DNA of 64,000 bases from Nematostella vectensis (GCF_932526225.1 NC_064040.1:3941681-4005680); one strand, 5' to 3'. Numbered from the stretch's first letter, positions 20,030-35,600 are shown. Notes: generated by a model not told the origin, from the sequence alone. A program made the numbers and translations.

Positions 20030-23000
20030 TGTTCACTCTTCACCAGCACATGCCCATTTGCACTCATTTTTATGACTCGTGACCCGAACAGACCCTCACA
20101 CACTCATTATGACTCGTAGCCCGTACAGACCCTTGCGCACTCATTATAGTGACTCATATCCCGTACAGACATACGCGCACTTACTATGTTGAATCGTAGC
20201 CCGTACAGACCCTTGCGCACTTAGTATGTTGACTCGTTACACGTACAGATCATCAGGCACTCATTATAATGACTCGTAGCCCGTACAGACATACGCGCAC
20301 TTACTATGTTGACTCGTAGCCCGTACAGACCTACGCGCACTTACTATGTTGACTCGTTAAACGTACAGACCCTTGCGCACTCATTATAATGACTCGTAGC
20401 CCGTACCGACATACGCGCACTTACTATGTTGACTCGTAACCCGTACAGACCCTTGCGCACTCATTATAATGACTCGTAGCCCGTACAGACATAAGCGCAC
20501 TTACTATGTTGACTCGTAACCCGTACAGACATACGCGCACTTACTATGTTGACTCGTAGCCCGTACAGACCCTTGTGCACTCATTAAAATGACTCGTAGC
20601 CCGTACAGACATACGCGCACTAACTATGTTGACTCGTAGCCCGTACAGACCTTTGCGCACTTACTATGTTGACTCGTTACACGTACAGACCCTCAGGCAC
20701 TCATTATAATGACTCGTAGCCCGTACAGACCTACGCGCACTTACTATGTTGACTCGTAGCCCGTACAGACATACGCGCACTTACTATGTTGACTCGTAAC
20801 CCGTACAGACATACGCGCACTTACTATGTTGACTCGTAGCCCGTACAGACATACGCGCACTTACTATGTTGACTCGTAACCCGTACAGACCTACCCGCAC
20901 TTACTATGTTGACTCGTAGCCCGTACAGACCCTTGCGCACTCATTAAAATGACTCGTAGCCCGTACAGACCTTTGCGCACTTACTATGTTGACTCGTAGC
21001 CCGTACAGACATTTGCGCACTTACTATGTTGACTCGTAGCCCGTACAGACCTTTGCGCACTTACTATGTTGACTCGTTACACGTACAGACCCTCAGGCAC
21101 TCATTATAATGACTCGTAGCCCGTACAGACCTACGCGCACTTACTATGTTGACTCGTAACCCGTACAGACATACGCGCACTTACTATGTTGACTCGTAGC
21201 CCGTACAGACCTTTGCGCACTTACTATGTTGACTCGTTACCCGTACAGACCCTTGCACACTCATTATAATGACTCGAAGCCCGTACAGACATACGCGCAC
21301 TTGCTATGTTGATTCGTAGCCCGTACAGACTCGCGCGCACTTACTATGTCGACTCGTAATCCGTACAGACCTACGCGCACTTACTATGTTGACTCGTAGC
21401 CCGTACAGACCTACGCGCACTTACTATGTTGACTCGTAGCCCGTACAGACTCGCGCGCACTTACTATGTTGACTCGTAACCCGTACAGACATACGCGCAC
21501 TTACTATGTTGACTCGTAGCCCGTACAGACCCTTGCGCACTCATTAAAATGACTCGTAGCCCGTACAGACCTTTGCGCACTTACTATGTTGACTCGTAGC
21601 CCGTACAGACCTTTGCGCACTTACTATGTTGACTGGGAGCCCGTACAGACCTTTGCGCACTTACTATGTTGACTCGTAGCCTGTACAGACCCTTGCGCAC
21701 TCATTATAGTGACTCATATCCCGTACAGACCTACGCGCACTTACTATGTTGACTCGTAGCTCGTACAGACATACGCGCACTTACTATGTTGACTCGTAGC
21801 CCGTACAGAACCTTGCGCACTCATTATAATGACTCGTAGCCCGTACAGACATACGCGCACTTACTATGTTGAATCGTAGCCCGTACAGACCCTTGCGCAC
21901 TTAGTATGTTGACTCGTTACACGTACAGATCATCAGGCACTCATTATAATGACTCGTAGCCCGTACAGACATACGCGCACTTACTATGTTGACTCGTAGC
22001 CCGTACAGACCTTTGCGCACTTACTATGTTGACTCGTAGCCCGTACAGACATTTGCGCACTTACTATGTTGACTCGTAGCCCGTACAGACCTTTGCGCAC
22101 TTACTATGTTGACTCGTTACACGTACAGACCCTCAGGCACTCATTATAATGACTCGTAGCCCGTACAGACCTACGCGCACTTACTATGTTCACTCGTAAC
22201 CCGTACAGACATACGCGCACTTACTATGTTGACTCGTAGCCCGTACAGACCTTTGCGCACTTACTATGTTGACTCGTTACCCGTACAGACCCTTGCACAC
22301 TCATTATAATGACTCGAAGCCCGTACAGACATACGCGCACTTGCTATGTTGATTCGTAGCCCGTACAGACTCGCGCGCACTTACTATGTCGACTCGTAAT
22401 CCGTACAGACCTACGCGCACTTACTATGTTGACTCGTAGCCCGTACAGACCTACGCGCACTTACTATGTTGACTCGTAGCCCGTACAGACTCGCGCGCAC
22501 TTACTATGTTGACTCGTAACCCGTACAGACATACGCGCACTTACTATGTTGACTCGTAGCCCGTACAGACCCTTGCGCACTCATTAAAATGACTCGTAGC
22601 CCGTACAGACCTTTGCGCACTTACTATGTTGACTCGTAGCCCGTACAGACCTTTGCGCACTTACTATGTTGACTGGGAGCCCGTACAGACCTTTGCGCAC
22701 TTACTATGTTGACTCGTTACACGTACAGACCCTCAAGCACTCATTATAATGACTCGTAGCCCGTACAGACCTACACGCACTTACTATGTTGACTCGTAAC
22801 CCGTACAGACATACGCGCACTTACTATGTTGACTCGTAGCCCGTACAGACCCTTGTGAACTCATTAAAATGACTCGTAGCCCGTACAGACATACGCGCAC
22901 TAACTATGTTGACTCGTAGCCCGTACAGACCTTTGCGCACTTACTATGTTGACTCGTTACCCGTACAGACCCTTGCACACTCATTATAATGACTCGAAGC

Positions 23001-25710
23001 CCGTACAGACATACGCGCACTTGCTATGTTGATTCGTAGCCCGTACAGACTCGCGCGCACTTAATATGTCGACTCGTAATCCGTACAGACCTACGCGCAC
23101 TTACTATGTTGACTCGTAGCCCGTACAGAACTACGCGCACTTACTTTGTTGACTCGTAGCCCGTACAGACTCGCGCGCACTTACTATGTTGACTCGTAGC
23201 CCGTACAGAACCTTGCGCACTCATTATAATGACTCGTAGCCCGTACAGACATACGCGCACTTACTATGTTGACTCGTAGCCCGTACAGACCCTTGCGCAC
23301 TTACTATGTTGCCTCGTTACACGTACAGATCATCAGGCACTCATTATAATGACTCGTAGCCCGTACAGACCTACGCGCACTTACTATGTTGACTCGTAGT
23401 CCGTTCAGACCTACGCGCACTTACTATGTTGACTCGTAACCCGTACAGACCCTTGCGCACTCATTATAATGACTCGTAGCCCGTACAGACATACGCGCAC
23501 TTACTATGTTGACTCGTAGCCCGTGCAGACATACGCGCACTTACTATGTTGACTCGTAGCCCGTACAGACTCGCGCGCACTTACTATGTTGACTCGTAAC
23601 CCGTACAGACTCGCGCGCACTTACTATGTTGACTCGTTACCCGTACAGACCCTTGCACACTCATTATAATGACTCGAAGCCCGTACAGACATACGCGCAC
23701 TTACTATGTTGACTTGTATCCCGTACAGACCCTCAGGCACTCATTATAATGACTCTTTGCCCGTACAGACTCGCGCGCACTTACTATGTTGACTCGTAGC
23801 CCGTACAGACCCTTGCGCACTCATTATAATGACTCGTAGCCCGTACAGACTCGCGCGCACTTACTATGTTAACTCGTAGCCCGTACAGACTCGCGCACAC
23901 TTGCTATGTTGACTGGTATCCCGCGCAGACTCGCGCGCACTCGTTATAATGAATCATAACCCGCGAAGACCCGCGCGCATTCATTATAGTGTCTCGTAAT
24001 CCGCACAGACCCTTGCGCACTTACTATGTTGACTCGTTACACGTACAGATCATCAGGCACTCATTATAATGACTTGTAGCCCGTACAGACCTATGCGCAC
24101 TTACTATGTTGACTCGTAGCCCGTACAGACCTTTGCGCACTTACTATGTTGACTCGTTACACGTACAGACCCTTGCGCACTCATTATAATGACTCGTAGC
24201 CCGTACAGACCTACGCGCACTTACTATGTTGACTCGTAACCCGTACAGACCCTTGCGCACTCATTATAATGACTCGTAGCCCGTACAGACATACGCGCAC
24301 TTACTATGTTGACTCGTAGCCCGTACAGACCCTTGCGCACTTACTATGTTGACTCGTAACCCGTACAGACCCTTGCGCACTCATTATAATGACTCGTAGC
24401 CCGTACAGACATACGCGCACTTACTATGTTGACTCGTAGCCCGTACAGACATACGCGCACTTACTATGTTGACTCATAGCCCGTACAGACTCGCGCGCAC
24501 TTACTATGTTGACTCGTTACCCGTACAGACCCTTGCACACTCATTATAATGACTCGAAACCCGTACAGACATACGCGCACTTACTATGTTGACTCGTAGC
24601 CCGTACAGACCCTCAGGCACTCATTATAATGACCCGTAGCCCGTACAGACTCGCGCGCACTTACTATGTTGACTCGTAACCCGTACAGACCCTCAGGCAC
24701 TCAATATAATGACTCGTAGCCCGTACAGACTCGCGCGCACTTACTATGTTGACTCGTTACCTGTACAGACCCTTGCACACTCATTATAATGACTCGAAGC
24801 CCGTACAGACATACGCGCACTTACTATGTTGACTCGTAGCCCGTACAGACCCTCAGGCACTCAATATAATGACTCGTAGCCCGTACAGACTCGCGCGCAC
24901 TTACTATGTTGACTCGTAGCCCGTACAGACCCTTGCGCACTCATTATAATGACTCTTAGCCCGTACAGACTCGCGCGCACTTACTATGTTGACTCGTAGC
25001 CCGTACAGACTCGCGCGCACTCATTATAATGACCCGTAGCCCGTACAGACCCTTGCGCACTCATTATAATGACTCTTAGCCCGTACAGACTCGCGCGCAC
25101 TTACTATGTTGACTCGTAGCCCGTACAGACTCGCGCGCACTCATTATAATGACCCGTAGCCCGTACAGACCTTTGCGCACTTACTATGTTGACTCGTAGC
25201 CCGTACAGACTCGCGCACACTTGCTATGTTGACTCGTACCCCGTACAGACTCGCGCGCACTCATTATAATGACTCGTAACCCGCGAAGACTCGCGCGCAC
25301 TCATTATAATGAATCGTAACCCGCGCAGACCCGCGCGTACTCATTATAATGACTCGTAACCCGCGCTGACTTGCGCGCACTCGTTATAATGAATCATAAC
25401 CCGCGAAGACCTGCGTGCATTCATTATAGTGTCTCGTAACCCGCACAGACCCGTGTGGACTCATTACAATGACTCGTAACCCGTTCAGACCCGCGCGCAT
25501 TCATTATAATGACTCGTAACCCCGCACAGACCCGTGTGGACTCATTACAATGACTCGTAACCCGCGCAGACCCGCGCGCATTCATTATAATGACTCGTAA
25601 CCCGCACAGACCCGTGTGGACTCATTACAATGACTCGTAACCCGCACAGACCCGTGTGGACTCATTACAATGACTCGTAACCCGTACAGACCCGCGCGCA
25701 TCAATTTTAA
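20030..25710. repeat. 40-bp satellite array, about 140 units, with higher-order structure
   Basis: Unit: ACTCGTAGCCCGTACAGACC, TACGCGCACTTACTATGTTG. Variants alternate at fixed places (CTACGCGCAC, ATACGCGCAC, CCTTGCGCAC, TCGCGCGCAC, CCTCAGGCAC; TTACTATGTT versus TCATTATAAT). Blocks of variants recur: the segment from about 21061 reappears about 1040 bp (26 units) later, and another recurs at about 1680 bp (42 units), so long blocks were duplicated. The last 500 bp are more diverged and CG-rich (CCCGCGCAGACCCGCGCGCA), as expected at an old array edge. There are no non-repeated spacers. Confidence 0.97.
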
Positions 25711-26407
25711 TGATTCTGTCAATACTACTTGCACGTTCGCGTGGGTAATTGCTAGTTTAGTGTTGAGGAGAAAAAGGTTTATTGCACTAAAATGTAAAAA
25801 TGTAATTAAATTACACTTCAAAGGTTGAAACAGACATTTGGCTCATTGACGTCGCTAACTAAACTCATAGTCATCATGAGGGCTCCCTATGATGACGTTG
25901 AATGAGACATAACTCTTTTTGTATCAGCCATTCTTAGTCCGTCTTTCTTGACAAGATTCAATAACTTACTCAGATGATAGCATAACTTCGTCGCGAAGGA
26001 ATGGAACGATTTCTTCGGTCTACATTATCGACCCAGACCCCTTTTGTCGTGTTCTTAAAATAAAGATTTAAATTAATGATTGCCTACACTTTGAGGCCAT
26101 GATTAGCTAAACAATCTGCCACAAGTTAGCCGCAAGATAGCTTATCTACTACATGGTCAGCACACAGGTCATCCGCTGACCAGAGGGATGAATCTAACAT
26201 GTGCGCTGCCGTCGTCTCTGACGTTGTAAGTACTGAAGCGCATATTGAAGACCACGAGGTTTTTCTTGGTTTACTTTGAAAGCCTCTACTGCGCACGCCT
26301 TGTGTGTAGCTGGTGCACAGCCCTTCAACAGATAGATTCGCGCGTCCTTTGGTTATGTTGTGTTTATTCTGTGGTCATCCTATCGTCACTCTGTGGTCAT
26401 CCTTTGG
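25711..26407 (-). other. 3' untranslated region of the sodium channel gene
   Basis: Lies between the channel stop codon and the satellite array. A minus-strand AATAAA (plus TTTATT at 25776-25781) about 630 bp past the stop is a plausible polyadenylation signal. No other gene is visible. Confidence 0.5.
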
Positions 26408-29400
26408 TTATCTGGACCCCCCTATCCACCACTGTGAAGTATCGAATCGTCCAAGTCCTAGACTCGATAGCATCTGGCTCCCCATGCTCCCTAGCCGTCC
26501 ATTAGTCTGGCTATTCTTTCTGTCCTTAGGATTAGCGTTATACGGTAAGGGTTCTCTGTCTTCCTGGGAATCCTCGGAATAATACTCATTATTCTCATCA
26601 TAATTCTCATCGTAATTCTCATCGTAATTCTCGTCGTAGTTATCATCGTAGTTGTCGTCGTAGTTGTTTTCCTCAAACACTGATTCATTGTCCTCCGTCG
26701 AGTCTCCGCGCTCCAATCCAAGCGCTTCTCGCCTTTGTACCATCTTGTTAAACATGGCGGCCTCCATGTGATGTGAGGGCTTGCGCGCAGTGAGGATCTT
26801 TGCGGCGCGCTGTAACACGCTCGTGGCGCTGTCCTGCGGTCCGTATGACCCGTTAGTAAGCGAACCCCCATTACGGGGAGACGATACCTTCTTAGTAAAA
26901 GACTTTTTGAATTGCGCTTCGAGTTTTATAGCAATTTGGTCGAAGGCTTCAGGTGATTCGCCTTGCATCTCGAGAAGTCGCTTCACTAATGCACGAAGCA
27001 AGTCGAAACAGTGGATTCGGGAGCCGATCCTGACTGGTATATCCATGGTAACAAGTATTTGATGATTCGGCTGCGGTATCCTGAACTTATCATTCAGATC
27101 TGCTACAAATGCGGAAAGTTTGTGAATTGGAATGTACTGTTTGCCGCCGACGGCATATTCATTCCACTTCTTGAAGTACGCGTCAAAGTCTTCTTTTTTG
27201 AAGATGAAATTCCCCGACTCCTGTGCTCGATTCACGTTTTCCAAGATAACGGCAATGTACATATTAACAATTATAAGAAAAACGATTATGATATAAGAAA
27301 CTAAATACAGAGGTGCTCCAAGTGGGTATCCGCAATCACCATTGGGCAAGTCTTCCCCGCCGAAATAGGGGTCGCATTCCGGTGGCTGGACCATTAGCGA
27401 GTCTAGAATGTCATTCCAGCCAGCGCCTGTCGACAGACGAAACAGCACCATCATGGAGTTGCCGAATGTCTGGAAATTTACGCTATCGTCTATATTGCCA
27501 TGCTTTTTGACATGGCCAAACGTCGACATGCCGATGATGGCATAGATGAAGATGACTAAAAAGAGTAGAGTTCCTATATTCAGTAGGGCAGGCAGCGAGA
27601 TGATTAAAGCCACGAGGAGCTGGCGGATTCCCTTGGCGAATTCCAGCAGACGGAGTAAGCGAGCGACTCGGAATATCCTCATTACGCGAAGGAGACTTGG
27701 ATTCCCATAACCGGTGTTTAGCTCGTCCATGAAAAGACCTGAGGAAGACAAAACAGAGAGTATAATATAAAGCAGTTTATCTGGAGATTTAGAAGAAAAC
27801 TTTAGAAAAAAAAAGCATGGACTTAATTAAGCTGCTCATCCTGGGAAAAAGAAGAAAACTAGGTTAAAAAATGGAATAAATGCGTTATTTTATTAATTGG
27901 GCTTCTAGCCGTGCCAATGGATGGTTCGAATGAAATGTAAGAAAAGGTGCGGTCTTATCCCTTATATACATGGTTTAATCGAGGAGAGAGCTTACTTGAT
28001 CAAAGCCTAACATAACTTACCTACGAGGGAGAGTAAGACGATTAAAAAATCGAACACGTTCCACGCCTTACGGAAGTAGTAAAGCCTTAGCGCGACTAGC
28101 TTAGCGATGGTCTCGAGTAAGAAGACAGCGGTGAACACGCGGTTGAGATTGGGTAATAGCCGTCAAGGAAAAATTGTTATTCCTCAACATATTATTCTAA
28201 CTATGCTAATTATTCCCTAGCGTATTAAACATATGACCCAATACAGCCTTGAAGCTGATTAGAGTGCCATGTGCTGTATGTCGCGTATCGTATGTTATGT
28301 GCCGTGTACTGAACGTCGCGTGTCGTATGTTATGGGTCGTATGTCGCGTGTCGTATGCTTTTGTCGTATGTTAAGTGTCGTATTACGCGTGTCATATGTT
28401 GTGTGTCGTATTTTGTGTGTCGTAAGTTGTGTGTCGTGTGTCGTATGTTGTGTGTCGTGTGTTTTATATGTCGCGTGTCGTATGTTATGTGCCATGTACT
28501 GAACGTCGCGTGTCGTATGCCGTACTTTGTGTGTCGTATGTTGTGTGTCATGTTATGTTATGTTATGTTATGTCATGTCATGTCATGTCATGTTATGTCA
28601 TGTCATGTCATGTCATGTCATGTCATGTCATGTCATGTCATGTCATGTTATGTTATGTTATGTTATGTTATGTTATGTTATGTTATGTTATGTTATGTTA
28701 TGTGATGTTATGTTATGTTATGTATCACGTATTAATCAGTCCATCTAAATGCATCATAAAGGATATTCAAGACAATCGTGACGTCCTCCGACTGATCGTA
28801 GTGCTGTACCATCATCACGCCCATATTGGCCATAATTACGCCCAGCAATAAGATCTCAAACGTTGTGCCGGTCACTAGGTCAAATATGCACCCGCGTATC
28901 CTGTCCTGTAAGCCAAAGAGACACATAGTTAGCTAACAAATATATAGGGTTTTATTGGGTCTTAGAGCCAGTATGGATGTGACTTATATATATTAATGAC
29001 TGTGTGAATGTGACTTACATTGGGTCTTATTGCCTGTGACGGTGCCCGCGTTTTAGCGGCCTCCTTCAACATGTCAACCCATTTTCTCTGTCGCTCGGTC
29101 AGTAGCATTCCCATGCCGCTCAACTCGTCGTACTGAAAGCAGTAAAATAACATAAGATAAACAAATGATATAGCATTACACTGAACTAAGAACAGAAATT
29201 TGTGCAGTTGCTTTGGACTGGTGCAATAGCTCAGAGGAAGCAAGACTGAAGGCCCGACAATGATATTATTCTAAAATTCTGCTGGGACTCAAAGTGACTT
29301 GAATGACAACTGTACCGACCTTGCGTTTGAGAGTGTTGAAGTTATCGATGATGACACCGACGAAAAGGTTGAGCACGAAGAAGGCTCCAATGAGGATGAA

Positions 29401-29564
29401 GATGACGAAAAAGATGTACCCACTAAAGTTACTCTCGTCACTTGGTTGTAGGTCAAGCTGAAGAAAACACTTTGATAGTGAGTACATATTATTTTGTTAT
29501 CCACTGCGCGATAACAATGCGCTACAGCACGGTTCTTATCTTGGTGGTAACGATGACGGTGGTA

Positions 29565-29628
<64 letters not shown>

Positions 29629-32600
29629 CAGTGGTGTTGAACGTGGTGTTGAACGTGGTTATTTTGTTGCTGGCGATGACGTGATGGTGGGTGTTGATGA
29701 TGGTGTTGTTCTTGATGATGATAATGGTGTGGGTGGCAATGACGATGATGACGATGATGGTGATGATGGTGTTTATATTCAAGATCACAATGACATACTT
29801 ACTCCTCTCGCGTCCACCGCGTCCCCCATCACCTCCATCCAACCCTCAAATGTGGCCTGTGGATGAAGTGATTTCTTCAACGTTACACACAATTCCATCG
29901 ACGTTTACCTTGTTGTTTTTTTTAGACCAAAATAAGCTCAAACTCACATTAAATGTTTAACAGCCTGATCTCACAGCCATATCTTCTAATACTGAATGAA
30001 ATCAAATTGATCTAGTTTTTCAGGGCATTTCCAGGGCCGTAGCAGGGGGTGGGGCAAAGGGGGTACGTGCCCCCCCTCCCCCAATATTGAAAAAAAATAT
30101 AAGGAAATGAGTAGAGGCGTGGCTGTGCCCCCCACAATGTTTTCAAGATGTTTCTGTATCCTGCCCCCTAATAATTCGAGGACTTCTACAGCTATGCATT
30201 CTAGTCTTCTTACTCCTCCCTCTTCCTCTACTAATAAAAGCCGCAGAAAGGGGACCGTTTGCCAATATGAGCACTTCAGTGTTGACTCACAGGGAGCATC
30301 CTATTTGGTTTGTTTGTTATGTTTGTGTTTACAAGGCGAAGGAAAATCATTACAATTATAAATGTCCTCAAACAAACCAGGAGTCTAGGTACACAAGTAT
30401 AACTTACAACTTGAAACAATGCCAAGAACCCGTATATGACATTGTCGAAGTTAACTTTGGAGTTCGTCCAGTAATAACTGTCGTTAGCACGTGCAAGACA
30501 CATGGACTTGTTGTTAATCTCATCAATTGGTAATCTGTTGCCATGGATATCAAGACACTTGAAGAACATTCCAGCAAACAGCTGCACGCCAAGGATTGAG
30601 AAGATGAGCCAGAACAAGAGAGAGACGAGAAGCACGTTGGCGATGCCTGGGATGGCGGCGAACAGAGCATTTACCACCACCTGGGGGAAGATGCACATGT
30701 GCTTAGAGACAGTGACAAATAAACGCCATTATCTCAATACCTTGTTACCATGCCAACAAAATAATAATTATCCTTTCGTCGTCTGTATCGTACCATCATT
30801 ATCATTATTAAGACACGTCCAGCATTACCGCCATTGGTATCACCATTATACCTTCGGCGTGTCTTCGACGTCATCATCATCATCAACATCATCAACAATA
30901 TCATCATCGTCATCGTCATCTTCATCGTCGTCGCCATTATCATCATCATCGCCGTCATCATTACTTATTATTTTCACAAACACTACCACCTTCGCTACTA
31001 CCATCGTCGCATAACGTCTTTCGGTCTTGTCTTGTAGCCGTCGTTGCTATGATTGCATCCACTACCTTCATTCCCTCGAGTCTCGAGACCGCTCGAAGAG
31101 GACGCAGAGCGCGTACTGTACGCAGCGACCGGAATACGGCAAGACCTTTGTCCTGGACGACACAGGCCAAGGAAACCTGACAACGGCAAACCAGTATTGT
31201 CAAAAACACACAAACTACACGCAAAAGAACGGCACGCGAACTATGCACACGCACAAAAACGCGATAATTTTACGCAAACTGCACGCAAAAACGCAGAGAA
31301 TGCACGCAAAGTAAACATACAAAACGCAGAGGATACACGCAAACTAAACCCAAAAAACGAAGAGCATGCACGCAGGCTACACGCACAAAACGCGCAAACT
31401 GCACGCAAGCTACACGCACAAAACGCGCAGACTGCACGCAAGCTACACGACAAAACGCGCAGACTGCACGCAAGCTACACGCACAAAACGCGCAGACTGC
31501 ACGCAAGCTACACGCACAAAGCACTATAAATACAATATCACCGACAATCCAGGATTTGCAAAACGGAATTAAAAAAAACTGTGTTTCCTAGGAAGTTAAA
31601 ACATAAGAATCCTCACCGCAACAATGAAGGCATCAAGAAAATTCCAGAATGAAGAAAAGAATTCAATGACACCTAATCCAATAATCTTCAGCACGAACTC
31701 GAGGGCGAAAATCCCCGCAAAGAAATAATTGAGCATGTCCAGCGCGTACGCCAACCGCGGGTTTTCTTTCAAGTGCACGTCCTCGAATACCTGCAAAACC
31801 AGTCATGAAACATCAATCATGATAATAAATTTAAACGTATTGGAAGGGAAATAGAGAAAGGAAGTAATAATAGGGACCCGTTCCTACTTCATCTTCACCC
31901 TTTTTGACACCATACCATAGTGACAAATGGTAAGGGTCAATAGAAAAGAAGCTTGAATGTTACTGGTGCTTGCAACGCGGTGCGGGACGGGATGCGGGTT
32001 GCGGGTTGCGGGACACAGTGAAACTCTATAAGCTTTTACAGCTACATTTAGCTACCAACCTCTATTTAGCTGCCAATTGCTTTGGTCCCGAGGGTTTTTA
32101 AAATAGGAACCACTGTACCATTACAAAACCACTTCTAATAACAGCCCATGGGCTCAATTTTTTGAGGTATTCTCAAAATAAGGAAGGCTAAGAATACAAC
32201 AAATAGGAATAATCGGCTTTGTAAAACATTCAGCTTACCAACACAAAACTGCTGATGAAGACCAGCAGGAGAATAAACCACTCAAAGAATTTGTGCTCAA
32301 CGATGAACCGGACCTTGGCCCGAAACCTGAGCCACCAGTGCGCCGTGCACGGCAGACAGTCCCACGGCGACACGAGGCACTCGGGCAAGCACTCAGTGAT
32401 GAGGATCTCGCCCTGGGGACGCTTCTTGGCGGACGGCGTTACACCACTCCCGGTGGCAGTACTACCTGTGACGTGCAAGTGAAAGATAGAAACGTGCAAG
32501 GGTTCGTCCGCGGTGTAAGAACCTATGAATTGCGTCTCAAAAGCTTCTTTTGTTTGGTAGAACGAATCCTGATAAAAACAGAGCTGAATACAAAGGTGTC

Positions 32601-35600
32601 CTTTGGTCATTACACCGGGGTAAAGCCAATGCAAGAGTCACACTTAGTGACAGTGCTACTTGAAAAAAATAATAAAGGACCGGGAAGGTTTGGCTTACCC
32701 TGGTAACAATAATAAAGGACCAGGAAGGTTTAGCTTACCCTGGTAGAAATTGGGGGTTGAGTTTACTGAGAAAAAAACAGGGCCGAGAATTTAGGCCATC
32801 TAGAACAACGTTAAAATCCATTCCATCCATAAGCAGCCGCCATTTTTAGGGGAAGCTAATGCGATTAAATTAGGTTAAGCTTTAAACTTGGAATTTAAAT
32901 GGTACTTTTGAGTGTGTGCCTTTCAATATCAATATTAAATGAAACAATAACAAAGGTGTGTCTGACAAGAGGATTTTTAAACGACTATCAATTGACGTGG
33001 ACGTGGTTTAAACAATGATACGAATCATGAATAATTGATTAATTATTGACAATAATTATCATGCATACCAAGCAACTAGGGCACATGTTTGATAATACTT
33101 TCAATATATTTATTATAATAATTTTATAAGCGATATGTAGTAAATATTGCTAACTATTTTTACCAAGTGACGTAGTGGACATCCGTCGTGGCATCATCTG
33201 TGTGGCGTTAGGTTTAACTGTCAGCTCATCATCATCTAGTTCGTTGATCGCCGAGCCGTTAGCCGATGTCGGTTGCGGATGATGGAGAGGGACGAACCAT
33301 CGTCTGGTTGTCGTCATCTTTCTCTTTAACCGCGTTATCACCGGCTCCTTGTCGTTGTTGTCATCGTCGTCGTCGTCGTCGTCGCTGTCGAAAGCGTTCA
33401 ACAGCAGCGCTAAGAAGAGGTTCAAGACCTAGAAAACGAGATGACAACATGTATTGGAATTTTAGATGTTTTTAGATGTTTCTTGTCAGAAAGCTACGTA
33501 TAAAAAGGATAGGTTGTGCCACGGGGAGAATAATTGGCCTACATAACTTTCTCTCCGCCCGCGGATTATTAATTATCCCTTTTCCTTTCCTATCGCCGGG
33601 TGACTTTCATTTTTCTTTCTACTGCGAAGTGTCCTGCCTTCCTTCGGGCGGTTCTCTTTGTGAAACTAATACTGCATTTACGCCAAAACCATGTTTAGTT
33701 AAACAACTTGCCAAGTTTCTCATTGTGTTGAATTCTCACTAGCTAAATGATCACTTAGTAACATGTACTGCACAGTCTATTCAGTTTTGTTCCTGGTTCT
33801 GTCCACTCTTGGGAGATTGAGGATTTAAACCAGTTTAATTAAACCACCTTTAAACTTGTTTAAGTGCTGGTTTGAATGCGGTATAAGACCTGGGGTAGAC
33901 GCTGTTCTTATGAAGATGAATGAATCGCCTTGGTTTTATTTGCATGCCGTTGCATTAGACACATGAACAGAACGGCGCTCGCCCTACGCCTAAGAAACCG
34001 GATATGCAACGGTGCGGTAATGTGGTGCAGAGGTAGAAAACATCAAATATGATTCTCATTTCACTTACGATAAAATTACCAATGACGAACGCCGGGATAA
34101 AAAACAGTATGGCACCAGGATTGGTCGCTTTCATGCAGTCCCACAGAGGCTCGATCCACTCCCCGCACAAGATTCGGAACACCATCATGAAGGAGTGCCA
34201 GAAATCATTGAAGTTCCAGCGAGGGATACCATCGGGGAACACCTCTTCCGTGTACGCGTTACCAAATACCTGAAGAAAATAATGTGATTGCTTAGTAATT
34301 CTTCATTCTCCAGGCTAAGGGCTTATTCCGAGGGAGGCGCTTGTTGTTACTTATACCCCCAATAAAAAACGTCGTTTATCTAGCCATTTAAAAACCTAAC
34401 CCTTTATGTAACCGAAAAAAAAGGTTTTTGTATCTATTTGGTTAATAAAGCGGGCTACTGAATACCTCTAAACAGCAGCAAAACAGCCAAAAAAAAACAA
34501 AAACATAACACAACAACAATAGCACTACTGCCATCATCATCGCCACCGCCACTACCAGCAACGACAATAACAACAACACAATAACAACCAGATTAATTAA
34601 ATAAGTCTTGTTGTTCACCTTGACCCCCATGACGGCGAATATGTAAATTATGAGAACCAGGATGAGGGTGATGTTTCCGATTGGTCCAACGCTGTTGCCG
34701 ATGGTTGAGAGCAGCTTTCCCATCGTCTTCCAGGACTGAGCTAGCTTGAGAATCCGCACCTATGAAAAGATGATCAGCGTCATATAGTCTGCGATAATAG
34801 CGTCCATGAAACGACACTCAACCTCATGGTCGAGTCCGGATACCAAACTGCATTTGCTCTGTATCTTTTAAAAGCCACGTAAAAGCAAGTACGAGAATTT
34901 AAAGGCACCAAATGTATAGAGAATATGCAATATTGTGCAGAAGAAAATAGAATAATAAGAGAAATAAGGATTAAAAGACACAAACAGAACCAATCGTATC
35001 TATCGTATGAGACGATTTCCGTTCCCTCCCCACGCTTTAGATTTGTTCGGTGTATTGCTAGGTATAAAGCCTTCGTCACGTGTTCAAAAAGGGACCTCCG
35101 ATTGAATATTGATGAGTGTTTCAATATAACAAGATAACACGGCAGCTATCAACTAACCAGTCTAAATGTTCTGAAGATACTTGTCCCTGCCGACTCGCGG
35201 ATGTTAGCCAACTCGAACACAGTGTCAATCAGACTGACGATGACGATGATGCCATCAAAAATGTTCCATCGACTCTGCAAGTAGTCGATAACCCCGAGCG
35301 CGAGTAACTTGACGCCCATCTCAAACGTGAATATCGCTGTGAAGAACTGAAGAGAAAAGAGAAGAAGGAACTCTGGTTTTAACATTACTGGGGCGAGTGG
35401 TCCGGACCCCGCCGTGGCCAGATTAATTCGACTCCGGTTGGCCCCTTCCGTGTTAGTTCAGAAGTTGGTTAATTTTATGTGTATATTTGGATAGAAAAAG
35501 TTTTAGATGGATCTATATGCCCATTTGGACCCGACCCTGCGTTTTTTTCTCTATACACGCCCCTGACTGTATAGTAGTTGTCTATTGCATCGTTCGGTCG

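Noticed and set aside
20030-25710. Possible CRISPR array
   Set aside because: Units are contiguous 40-bp copies with no unique spacers, and the DNA is clearly animal nuclear. The same reasoning applies to the 46-bp arrays at both ends of the window.
28269-28851. Several 60-140-codon frames rich in Cys, Val, Met or Thr, His
   Set aside because: Translations of ATGTC/ATGTT and GTCGTATGT microsatellites inside the AT-AC intron.
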